A program made the position numbers and the translations under genes. From JAHFUA01 sp963733935 (GTDB lineage Bacteria; Acidobacteriota; Terriglobia; Terriglobales; Acidobacteriaceae): a stretch of DNA of 64,000 nt. Shown one piece after another: positions 8,863-21,400 of the stretch (position 1 is the first letter of the stretch; the number at the start of each line of letters is the position of its first letter). The stretch lies in contig CAVTEQ010000013.1 in the NCBI GenBank assembly GCA_963733935.1, forward strand, positions 1-64,000, read 5' to 3'. A model generated the notes under the pieces. The model did not search any database. It saw only the letters and a program-made list of their open reading frames with translations, and was not told the DNA's origin.

Positions 8863-9339
8863 CTACTTGACGCGGGTCTCCTGATAGTAGCGCGCTCTCC
8901 ACTGTCCGTCGCGGTTTAGCCACAATTCGCTCGCCCACACGCGTAAGAAGCGGGTCGGCGTCTTAGGAGGGAACTCCATGGTGAGCTCATAGGTCACGAC
9001 CGCGGCATCGGTCCCTGCTGTGATCAGTCTGAAGTTGTGCAAGGTGTAATTGTGCAAGGGAGAACGGTCGGCCTCATTTACGGTGTGGATCTTGTTGCGT
9101 GCCCCCTCCCCATCGGTTTCGACGGCCACGAAATCGTCGGCCAGCAAGTCCCCATAAGTCTTCTTGTCCTTGTTCTTGAACGCATCCCACTCGGCCCGTA
9201 CTTTGGATTCGAGCAAAGCGGCGAGCTTCGCCTGTTCAGCAGGGACGCCGGATTGCGGGCTGGCAGCAGCCTGGGCGGCGGCTTGCGGTGGGAAAGCTGT
9301 ACACGTCAGCATTAATGCCAGAAGCAGGGTGCGGTGCAT
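8863..9339 (-). CDS. Secreted NTF2-like / DUF4440-type protein
   Basis: 158 residues, ATG 9339 after aggagg. Signal peptide about 1-22. Residues about 40-155 show the cone-fold pattern of SnoaL/DUF4440 proteins: a helix with WDAFKNKDKKTYGDLLADDFVAV, then TVNEADRSPLHNYTLHNFRL, a mid-strand VVTYELTMEF, and SELWLNRDGQWRARYYQET at the end. Members are small ligand-binding or isomerase-like proteins with no shared reaction, so no activity is assigned. The export signal places it outside the cytoplasm. Confidence 0.72.
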   Translation of the reverse strand: MHRTLLLALMLTCTAFPPQAAAQAAASPQSGVPAEQAKLAALLESKVRAEWDAFKNKDKKTYGDLLADDFVAVETDGEGARNKIHTVNEADRSPLHNYTLHNFRLITAGTDAAVVTYELTMEFPPKTPTRFLRVWASELWLNRDGQWRARYYQETRVK

Positions 9340-9880
9340 GGTCCTCCTCGCTTAGGGATTGCTGGCGAATGTTACAGGCGGTCTTCCGGGGAGTCAAAGC
9401 GGATGCACGTCGAGAGTGGCGCGGAGTGGAAATGCCTACGGCTTGCGCCGATTTGGCATCTTACTTATGTTAAAGTTCGTACCTCCTCAGAGCCAATGTG
9501 ACCCCCATGCCGTTGCTGGGACCCATGCCGGTCGCTCGCCATTACTCTTGCCGTGGGCTAGCGGTTTGTCTGGCTATGGCATCGCTGGGAGTGGCTCTGG
9601 CCCAACGCGCGCTTCTCGTCCCCGGCACGGCAACCTCGGCCGTTCAGTGCAACGCCCGCGGCGCGAAGGTCCAACAGTTGGCGAATGATGCTCACCATTG
9701 GGCGCTTCCGCCTGCCTGTTTTCGGCTGAGTCTCGCCTCGGCGGCATCGCCCCGCATAGCCGGCGAGCAACGGCTCCGCCTGTTGGCGAATCGCAACGGC
9801 TGGATATACTCCCGTCCGCCTCCTATCGGCTGAATCTACGGCCCGATTCAAAATAGACAATACAAGGGAGGCATCTTCTT
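9340..9880. other. Long intergenic stretch, no supported gene
   Basis: 541 bases. A plus-strand frame 9498-9833 begins with a signal-peptide-like stretch (GLAVCLAMASLGVALAQ) but then loses any recognisable pattern and has no ribosome site, so it may be a decayed secreted-protein gene. The 3' end carries the ggagg site of the gene at 9881. Confidence 0.35.
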
Positions 9881-10474
9881 ATGCGCACGAAGAAACGCAA
9901 TGCAATCGCATTAACTATCGCAGCCGTCGTGCTGGCGCTGGTTTCCAGCGCATTCGCCAAGAAACCAGACAAGCCCTCGCAAGCAGCCAGTGTGATCGCG
10001 CACCTGCCGCTGCAGGGTGCGGCGCCCAGCCAGATGTATCTGCAGGCGCGCGGCGACAAGCGCTACCTTTATATCGACCAGGGAAGCAACCAGGGTTATA
10101 CGGTGGTCGACATCACCAAGCCGGCGCAGCCAAGCGTCGTCAAGCGGGTTGACTCCGGCAAGGTGCAGGTGGCTGGTTCCGACGTGGCGCTGGCGGAAAC
10201 TCCGGAGCAGGGCAAGACAGTGGCTCACAGCCACGCACCCACGGAGTCAGTGACCGTTCTCGACACCAGCGACCCGGCCAACCCGAAGACGCTGCAGACC
10301 TTCCAGGGCGTCACCAGCGTTCTGCAGGACAGCCCGCGGGGCTTGATCTTCCTCACCAACAGCGAGGGGCTCTGGATCTTGCAGCAGACGGTGGCGACCT
10401 TGCGGCCGGCACGCAAGAAGCCGCCTTGCAACTCGGAGTCGGCGATCTCGGCCATGCCTCCGGACTGCGAATGA
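9881..10474 (+). CDS. Exported protein with LVIVD-like propeller repeats
   Basis: 197 residues, ATG 9881 after gggagg. Signal peptide about 1-26. The sequence holds YLYIDQGSNQGYTVVDITKPAQPSVVKRV and SVTVLDTSDPANPKTLQTF, two copies of the 'V-V-D-S-P--P--V' pattern of LVIVD repeats, which build beta-propeller blades in surface proteins. It is too short for a full propeller, so it may assemble as an oligomer or be a fragment. Two cysteines occur in the last 20 residues. Function unknown; probably periplasmic. It converges with the acyl-ligase gene only 4 bases away. Confidence 0.65.
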   Translation: MRTKKRNAIALTIAAVVLALVSSAFAKKPDKPSQAASVIAHLPLQGAAPSQMYLQARGDKRYLYIDQGSNQGYTVVDITKPAQPSVVKRVDSGKVQVAGSDVALAETPEQGKTVAHSHAPTESVTVLDTSDPANPKTLQTFQGVTSVLQDSPRGLIFLTNSEGLWILQQTVATLRPARKKPPCNSESAISAMPPDCE

Positions 10475-10478
10475 GCGG

Positions 10479-13332
10479 TCAATCGGCGGCTGCGGCCCGC
10501 TGTAAGTTCTCTGTCCGCACCGTAGGGCCGTGCAGTTCCTCCCACATGGCCAGCACGCGCTGCCGCAATTCGGCGGTGAGTTGCGCATAGGCCGCTTCGG
10601 GATTATCGCCGGGCGGCGGAGGCAGAATCGGGTCACCGAAGCGCACGCTTAATTTGCTCAATCGCTGTGGCGGCTTACCGCGCGGCCAAGCCGCGTGGAA
10701 GCCGTCAATCGCCACGGGATAGATGGGCACGCGCAGGTGCACGGCGAGAATCGCCGCGCCCTTTTTGAATCTTCTTGGGCGCGCCGTCGATGCTGCGCTC
10801 ACCTTCCGGATAGAGTGTGAGAATCTTCCCGTGGCGCAGGCCATAGGCGCCGGCGCGCATGCCGGCTACCAGGTTGGAATCCGGGTCTACAGGAATCAAA
10901 CGCACCGTCCGGGCCAGCTTGCGCCGCCAGCCCCACCCCCATATTTCGCTGGTCCCCAGATGGAAGACCTTGCTGTAAATCGGCCACGGCAGCAGGCTCA
11001 ACACGACGGGCGCATCCAGGAAACTCTGGTGATTGGGACAGATGAGATACGGCCCTTGCTCCGGCAGCTTCTCGAGGCCGGTCACCTTGAGCTGGCAGGC
11101 GTCGCGGCAGAATAGATAAAGGAAGCGGCAGACCAGGTACCAGAGGGCGCTGGCTAATCCCGGAGGGCGCGCGACGTTGAGCACGTCAGGATCGTTCGGC
11201 TCGGTGGCCAGCACGGTGTCCCACCCCGCCGGTTCCGCCCGGCCGGCGCCCGTTCCGGCGGTCGCGCAGGCCGCGTCCACCAAATCGCGGACGGTGTACA
11301 CCTCCGCCGCAACCGACTCCGGCACCTGCGCCTGCAGCTCCTGGTCGAGCTCGACCAGCAGTTCGACGCGCTCCATGGAATCGAGCCCAAGGTCCAGCTC
11401 CAGACTGTCGTCAGGATGGACCTCTTTCTTGCCATGGGCATGTTCACCAACCAGCGCCAGCGCCCGCGCAACGTCGGGCCGCTCAGCCCATGCAATGTCT
11501 TCGTCGGTGAACTTGCGGGGGGCGCTGGATGCTCCTCGATCGGCGTTTTGACCGATCCGCCGCAGGATCTCGTACCGCTTCAGTTTGCGCGTGGTCGTTT
11601 TCGGCAGCTCGTCTTGCCAAATTTCGTAACTCAGAATGCGCTTGCTGGCGGGAAGCTGCGCGGAGAGCCCGTCGATGGCGAAACGCAGCGCGTCGATAAT
11701 GTTGACGATTCGGCGTTCGCGAAGCAACTCGTAGTTGGGAACGATGACCGCGTGCAGACGCTCGGCGTGCGGCTCGCCCGGCCGCGCCTCCAGGCCGACC
11801 ACGCAAATTTCCTTCACCAATGGCGATTGCCGATAGTGCGCCTCGATCTCCTCGGGATAGATATTCTTCCCCGAGCTAAGCACGATGACCTCCCGGCGCC
11901 GGCCGGTGATGAAGAGGTTGCCACGCGCGTCCAGGTACCCGAGGTCGCCGGTGTGGAGCCAGCCATCGCGGATAACTTCACTGGTCGCCTCCGGCCGATT
12001 CCAGTAGCCCTTCATGACGATGCGTCCGCGGATGGCAATTTCACCGGCGGGCGGACCTTCTTCACGCGGCCCAGGATCAACGATTTTTACTTCTACGCCG
12101 TGAAGCGGTCGTCCGACGGAACCAATAACGTTGTCGCCGGGGCGGGTGACGGTGGCGCCGCCGCTGGTTTCAGTCAGACCGTAAGCCTGCAGGATGTCAA
12201 ACCCGAGCGCCTGCATCTCGTGTCCGATCTTGGGGTCGAAGCGCGAGCCGCCGGTGATCAGCAGACGCATGCCCTTGCCCAGCGCCTCGTGCGCCTGAGA
12301 GAAAAACACCTTGCCCAGATTGATGCCCAGTCGGCGGGCGGCTTTGGAAATCTGCAACAGCAGCCGGAAGATTGCCCGAGACAGCGAGGAGCGCTGGTTC
12401 ACCTGCTTCACGATGCGCTCGTGAATCAGATAAAAGAACTGCGGTACGCAGCAGAACAGGGTCACGTTGCTCTCGCGCAGCGCGCGCAGCAGGTCCGCGA
12501 CGTTCAGCGACTCCAGGTACACCACCCGTGCGCCGCGAGCGAACGGAAGTAGCAGGTTGGCCATCTGCGCCAGCGCGTGGAACAGAGGGAGCACACCGAG
12601 AATCGCATCGCTCGGGCCGACTTCGAGCACGGGAAAGACGGCGGCTATCTCACCCAGCAGGTTGTCGTGTGTAAGCAGTACGCCCCTGGGATCGCTGGTC
12701 GTGCCCGAGGTGTAGAGAATGACTGCCGGGTCGCCAGGACCGAGCCCTGGGGGAACGAAGTTACCCGGGCCAGCAGTCAGCATGCTGTCGAATCCTATGG
12801 GTGCCCCACCCAAGCCGGCTTTGCCTGGGTGGGGATTTTCCTCGTCCAACAGAACAATCTGTACGTCGAGCTTCTCGCTCGCTCTTTGCGCGGTTGCCAG
12901 ATGCTTGCGGTCGGTGAACAGGCATCCAGCGCCGCTGTCGCGCAACAGCTTGGCAACCTGCTCGGAGTCGTAGGCCGTGTCGAAAGGGACGCCCACGCCG
13001 CCGGCAGCGATGATGCCCAGGTACGCGGCGACCCAGCGCGGGCCGTTGGCGGCGAGAATGGCAGCGCGGGCCCCGCGCGGCATCTGCTGATCAAGCAGCC
13101 ACCGCCCCACCGATTCTGCCATCCGCCGCAGCTCGGAATAGGTGTGGCGCTCGACCGAGACGTCCTGCCCGGGGACGGCCGCGTGGCGCATCTCGATGGC
13201 CACGTTCTCCGGCCAGGCCGCGACCGATTGCAGAAATCGGCTGTAGAAGTCCTCCACTACCGCTGAATATACCGGAAGCGAGTGCTGGGCTGTAGTACTG
13301 AAGATGATCTCGATTGCGGCACGTTCCTGCAC
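10479..13332 (-). CDS. Acyl-CoA ligase / acyl-carrier / acyltransferase fusion, one frameshift
   Basis: About 950 residues once one base is removed near 10769. Residues about 25-600 are an AMP-binding ligase: YTSGTTSDPRGV is the P-loop, with DGWLHTGDLGYL and the hinge region later. Residues about 620-710 are an acyl-carrier domain with phosphopantetheine site GLDSMERVEL. The C-terminus is a PlsC-type acyltransferase with NHQSFLD and PEGERS motifs. Such fusions activate fatty acids and pass them to a lysophospholipid, as in Aas. The shift lies inside the acyltransferase: reading PKKIQKGRGD becomes KKFKKGAAILAV after dropping one A, so the last 95 residues are in another frame. The GTG at 13332 or that at 13257 may start the protein; the conserved part begins at the latter (VEDFYSRF). 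Confidence 0.82.
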
Positions 13333-13400
13333 GACCCTTGTGAGCTTGCTGAAACGGGCCCAATCCTGCGTCTTGGCGATGCGTCTTCGTGCGGGATCAC

Positions 13401-13590
13401 GTGTCAGGGCACGAGTCTACGGGCTGATGAACTTTGTCGTGAGCCGTTACGTGTCAGGGCACGACTTTCAGTCGTGCCGTTAGGTAAAGAATTAGCTGGC
13501 CTTTAGGCCCTGAGGTAGGGCGCCTCAGTGGCTAAAGCCCGGCTCGTATAGCAGCCAGGCGGCACGGCTGAAGCCGTGCCCTGACACGTG
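13401..13590. repeat. MITE/REP-like inverted-repeat element, family A
   Basis: Outer arms of about 31 bases at 13450-13481 and 13558-13589 are inverted copies, sharing cgtgtcagggcacga and its complement. A partial direct copy of the arm lies at 13401-13415. The centre has an imperfect palindrome ctttaggccctgagg (13501-13515) / cctcagtggctaaag (13523-13537). A related element with the same core occurs at 48342-48636. No coding capacity. Confidence 0.8.
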
Positions 13591-13666
13591 ATCTGCTACC
13601 GGGCAGTTCTCTTGTCGCACTCATGCGACGCAGTAATCCTGGTAATGGCCGACTCCCCCGTCTCGA

Positions 13667-14209
13667 TTACTTAGTAATCAGACCACACGCAATGCGCGGC
13701 CCGGCATTCCCCGCAGGATCGCTCTTCATATCATCCGGCTTGGCGTGGATCATCAAAGACGTTCCGCCGTTGGCGAACACTGAGTCTGGCTGGCCCTCCG
13801 CCAGCGTCACGCGCGGGTCATCGACGGTTCCTTTGGCGGCGCCATTCGCTGCCACCGTAAAATTGGGCATGTCACCGGCGTGCGGCCCTTGAGGATTCTC
13901 CAGTCCGTGTTGTTTGCCTTCGGGATTGAAATGACCACCCGCGGACTTGAACGCGTCGGCCGGAGCGGCGGGATCGGCTTCGCACTTGGCGTTCTGGTGA
14001 ATATGAATGGCATGTTCGCCGGGCGGCAGATTCTTGAAGTTGTACTTGATCTGGATGCCGGTGCCCTTGGGGCTAAGCATGGCCGTACCTACGTTTTGTC
14101 CCTTGACGTCCTTCAATTCGACGGTCTTGCCGCCTTTAGCTTGGGCCTGCGGCAACACAAAGCTGAGCGCGAGGGTCACGACGAATGCCAACCATTTGGA
14201 ATCTCTCAT
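13667..14209 (-). CDS. sodC: Cu/Zn superoxide dismutase, exported
   Basis: 180 residues from ATG 14209 with aggaga at good spacing; the ATG at 14236 is upstream of that site. Signal peptide about 1-24 (ends AQAKG). Metal ligands are all in place: HAIHIHQNAKC, GGHFNPEGKQHG, GPHAGDMPN, and MIHAKPDD. The disulfide partner Cys and active-site Arg stand in GPRIACG near the end. It converts superoxide to peroxide and oxygen in the periplasm. The gene stands alone between a repeat element and the divergent secA, with a 177-base divergent gap. Confidence 0.93.
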   Translation of the reverse strand: MRDSKWLAFVVTLALSFVLPQAQAKGGKTVELKDVKGQNVGTAMLSPKGTGIQIKYNFKNLPPGEHAIHIHQNAKCEADPAAPADAFKSAGGHFNPEGKQHGLENPQGPHAGDMPNFTVAANGAAKGTVDDPRVTLAEGQPDSVFANGGTSLMIHAKPDDMKSDPAGNAGPRIACGLITK

Positions 14210-14386
14210 GACAGTGTCTCCTGTGGACAGCGGCATGTACGATACTGGTTCTTCACGGCTGTGGCAATGACCCGATCACCCGATGGCCCGATGCCTGCGA
14301 CTCTGCCCGTCCGCAGGCATCCAATATGGTAGGCTTTCTCAAGCTGCGGGCGAATTCCTTCGCCCGCTCCATAAGGACATAAATTT

Positions 14387-17350
<2,964 letters not shown>

Positions 17351-17520
17351 AGCACTCAGCAGTCAGCACTCAGCATTCAGCTTGTCATCCTGAGGAAGCA
17401 CGACCGAGCGCGTCAGCGTGAGGAAGTGCGACGAAGGACCTGCTTTTGCGCCGGCAGAAAAGCAGGTCCTTCGTTTGTCCTCACTCGCTTCGCTCGTTCG
17501 GGCTGCGCTCAGGATGACAA
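17351..17520. repeat. Intergenic repeat element, families B (agcactcagc tandem) and C (tgtcatcctga inverted)
   Basis: After the secA stop come near-tandem copies of agcactcagc/agtcagcactcag (17351-17380). Then arms ttgtcatcctga (17382-17393) and tcaggatgacaa (17509-17520) enclose a 16-bp perfect hairpin cgaaggacctgctttt (17432-17447) / complement (17458-17473). The right arm provides the stop codon and last residues of the CYTH gene. Half copies occur near 27105-27125 (tcaggatgac) and 22583-22610 (gagtgctgaaagctgag). Confidence 0.75.
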
Positions 17521-18093
17521 TTTCTGTTGCGAAGAGCCACGTCGCACCGCCGCGAATGTCATCTCCTGGGCCGCACTGCCTGTGCGCCGCTTCCATTCCT
17601 CGAACAGCGCGCCATAGCTAAGCGTGATGTAGTTGGTCCGCGGAACATCCAGCTGCTTGGCCGTGCGGTCGATCCAGCGCGGCCGGCCTTCGATTTCGGC
17701 CACGGTGCCGATAGGCGTCTCATCGATCACCACATCGCCGTTGCCGTCCGTCCACTCACTGCGAAATTTTTCATAGCGGAAGCTGGGAGCGAATCCCAGC
17801 GCGCGCAGAATCTTGTCGAGGCTCGCGCCATCGGCGACCTCGGTCTCCAGCTCCTGGCGTGACTTGTGCCGTCGTGCCGTCCCCTTGGACTTGTGGGTGA
17901 CTGTCCAGCGCTCGCCGTATTTCCTTATCCGCAAAATCTCGCCACGCTGGCGCAGTGGATTTCCCGGCAAGTCGTAAAGCACATTTATTTCGTGGGTGCG
18001 GCGCGTGACGTTGCGAAATCCGCACGCGCGCAGCCGACGCGCCAGCGCCTTCGCATCCGCCACCAGGAACTTGATCTCGACTTCGCGAGCCAT
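17509..18093 (-). CDS. CYTH-domain protein (class IV adenylate cyclase / triphosphatase-like)
   Basis: 194 residues. The N-terminus carries the signature ExExK as EVEIK (residues 4-8). Charged tunnel residues follow: GEILRIRKYGERWTVTHKSK, then RQELETEV, and later VVIDETPIGTVAEIEG, as in CYTH triphosphate-tunnel enzymes. Family members are CyaB-type adenylate cyclases, thiamine or inorganic triphosphatases; the sequence alone does not decide. The C-terminal residues (KLSS and stop) are encoded by the right arm of the neighbouring inverted repeat, so the natural end may have been shorter or different. Confidence 0.85.
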   Translation of the reverse strand: MAREVEIKFLVADAKALARRLRACGFRNVTRRTHEINVLYDLPGNPLRQRGEILRIRKYGERWTVTHKSKGTARRHKSRQELETEVADGASLDKILRALGFAPSFRYEKFRSEWTDGNGDVVIDETPIGTVAEIEGRPRWIDRTAKQLDVPRTNYITLSYGALFEEWKRRTGSAAQEMTFAAVRRGSSQQKLSS

Positions 18094-18440
18094 GGTTCGG
18101 AAGTATAAGACGCACCGCCCGGAATTTCCCGTGTTGGTGTTGTCCTGATTTGCTTCACGTCCGCAGCGGTTCGGAGCTGGGGTAGAACTGTGTTCAGCAC
18201 AAGTCTGGGTCTATTGTCTTGTTGATCCTTGAGATGCGCATGTCCGAAAGTACCGTGGTTTTTGGCCGAATTCTCCTAATAATGAGCCATTGTCCTCACA
18301 GATCAGCGGTTGATGCCACCTGCCAGAGTGCGCTTCAGCAGAGCCGCAAGTGGTTCCTCGTCGCTGCAAGTCCCACAAATCATGACGTTCGAGTACCGGG
18401 CCCAAAGATGATCAGCCGAGGCTGAGACGGAGGCGCATCC
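18094..18440. other. Intergenic, no gene recognised
   Basis: 347 bases between divergent genes. Short open frames on both strands lack ribosome sites and recognisable sequence. It presumably contains promoters for the CYTH gene and the subtilase; I cannot place them. Confidence 0.4.
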
Positions 18441-21400
18441 TTGAAGAGACGATACTTCTGCTCGTCGCGTTGGTTCTCCACCCGCCGGATTTTGCAAGCC
18501 GTAACCCTAACCCTGTTGCTTGCGGCGCCGGCGGGTTTGTGGACGCAGACGGCGCCCGTCCGCGCACCCGGCCAGACCAGGGAGAGCGTCACGGATTTGC
18601 AGTTTCACAAGTTCGAACCCAAGGTAGCGCCAGATCGTGCGGCTGCGGCAGATACGAACCAGGGGCAGACCGTCAGCGGGATCAGCGTGAACGCGGCGCG
18701 GCAGATGCAAGCCCTGCAACAGGAGAAAGCGTCGCGCACGCCGGCGCAGAGAAAAATCGACTCCAACATTCTGTACACGATCCGCATGCTTGCCGGCCAG
18801 CCGGCCGCGCCGGGCGTGGATTTCCTGTACACCGGAGTCGATCTCGACGCGCAAGACAACGTGGTCGTCGACATGGTGGCCAACGTCACCGAGCGACTGC
18901 TGCAACAACTGACTGCCGCCGGGGCCCTGGTGTTGTATAAGAACGGGTCGCTGCGCAGCATTCGGGCGATTATTCCTCCCACCCAGATCGAAGCCATTGC
19001 CGCTTCGCCGGACGTGATCTTCATTTGGCCCAAGCAGGGTTCCATGACCCGCAAAATTGAGCCTGCTCCGCTCGACCATTCGTGGCTGTTGTGGAACCTC
19101 ACCCCAGGCTTTGCGCTAAGGGCAGCCACGGTTCGCCAGAAACTGGCGGCCGTCCTCAATTCGAGCCCGGGAACGCCGATCACCTGGCAGGGGAGCGTGG
19201 GAACCGAAGGTGATTTGACTCACCGGGCGTTCGACGCGCGCGGGACATTCGGCGTGAATGGATCGGGATTGAAGATTGGCGTTCTCTCCGACGGTGTTAC
19301 GAGCCGTGCACTAAGCCAGGCCACCGGCGACCTGCCGCCAAACTGTGGAACGCCGCCCTGCCTTACCGTGCTCTCTGGACAAGCAGGCGCCGGCGATGAG
19401 GGTACCGCCATCCTGGAAATCATTCATGACATGGTGCCGGGCGCGAGCCTCTACTTCGCCACCGCCGACAACAGCATCACCAGCTTCGCGGCGAACATCC
19501 GCGCCCTGCGTACCGCCGGTTGCGACATCATCGTCGACGATGTCTTCTATTTCGTGGAGAGTCCGTTCCAGGACGGGCAAACATCGGCGGTAGTATCAAC
19601 CAGCCAAGGTGGTGTAGTCACCCAGGCGGTCAATGACGTGGTCGCCGACGGCGCGCTCTACTTCTCTTCCGCGGGAAACGAGGGCAACCTCGATTCCGCT
19701 ACTTCCGGAAGCTACGAGGGCGACTTCAACCCTGTGGCTGCCGCCTCTCCTTTGCCGAGCGGAAATGTCCACAATTTCGGCAGCACCACCTATGACACCA
19801 TCACTGCGCCGGGAGAGCAGGTGGTCGGCCTGTGGTGGGCAGACCCTCTGGGTGGCTCGGGCAATGATTACGATCTCTATCTCCTCAACAGCACCGGCGC
19901 CTCGATTTTGGGAGCGTCCACTAACATCCAAAACGGCACTCAGGACCCGGTGGAGTTGATCGGGAGCGCGAATGTAGTCAATAACAACCGCCTCGTAGTG
20001 TTTCAACATACTGGCGCGAATAACCGCTTCTTCCACCTGGTTCTTTTTCGCGGCACCCTGACAGTGAACACGGCAGGGGAAACCCACGGGCACTCAGCCG
20101 CTTCCGGGGCCTACACGGTGGCGGCGACGCCGGCTGCCGGGGCCTTTGGCCCGGGCTATCCCACTGGACCTTTCCCGAACCCGTTCACCACCAGCAATCA
20201 AGTCGAATTGTTCACTTCCGACGGACTGCGCCGCATTTTCTTCAATGGAGATTCAACCCCTATCACACCCGGCAACTTCTCCTCGACCGGCGGCACGGTT
20301 TTGAATAAACCGGACATCACTGGCGCGGATGGAGTTTCGGTCACCGGGGTCGGAGGCTTTGGCAGTCCTTTTTATGGGACTTCGGCGGCCGCGCCGTCGG
20401 CGGCCTCGGTGGCAGCGTTGGTGAAATCCGCACAGCCTTCTTTGACCCCCGCGCAGATTCGTACGGCGCTCACCAGCACGGCCGTGGACATTATGTCCGC
20501 GGGGTTTGACCGCGATTCTGGGAATGGAATCGTGATGGCGTGGGAGGCCATCAACTCGCTTGGAGTTACCGGGTTCGCAAATCCCGAACTCGGCACCATT
20601 ACCGCCAGCGAGAATCCCGGAAACGGCAACGGCGTTATTGAGGCCGGCGAAGGGGCCAGCCTGGTGATTCAACTGAAGAACACCGTGGGCGTGAAAGCCG
20701 CAACCGCAGTGACCACTACCCTGACGTTGAGCACCCCGGGAGTGATTGTCACCCTGCCCGGTACCAGCTCCTATGCGGACATGGCGGCCGGCGCCGCGGG
20801 CGGCAACAACCTGAGCCCCTTCACCTTCACCTTGGCCAGCAATTATCCGTGCGGCCAGGCGACGGCCGAATTCACCTTGACCGTGAACTACACCGGAGGG
20901 CCGCAACGAGTTCTGAATTTCACGGTTCCGACCGAATTTTTCAACTTGAACAACACCCTTGGAAGCACGCCGCCCACAATACCCGGCGTAACCACCGCAA
21001 CCGGAACCCAGGTCAACCGGATCAGCCGGAATGGAGTGCTAAGCGCCTGTGGCACACCCAAGGCTTTCCCCGCCGCCATTACCGGTTCATTTGTTTTCGA
21101 TTCGTATACTTTCACCGCGTGCCAAGCCACGTGCATGAACCTCAAGCTGAACTCCAGCAATGGCGTCAATCTCCTCGAGTCCGCGTATTCGCCTTCCTAC
21201 GATCCCAACAATATTGGGACGAATTACCAGGGCGACCCGGGCCTGAGCGGTAGCGCCCAGTCATTCGGCGTCAGTACGACGGCTTCGACTTCCTACACCA
21301 TCGTGGTGAATGACGTAACCGGAACCTCATCCGGCAGCGCGTATACCCTGCAAATTCCCGCGTGCGTATTGAATTGCAATGTCAACCACCTGCCGGTCGC

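Noticed and set aside
9498..9833. Small secreted protein gene
   Set aside because: Signal-like start only; no ribosome site and no coherent sequence after it.
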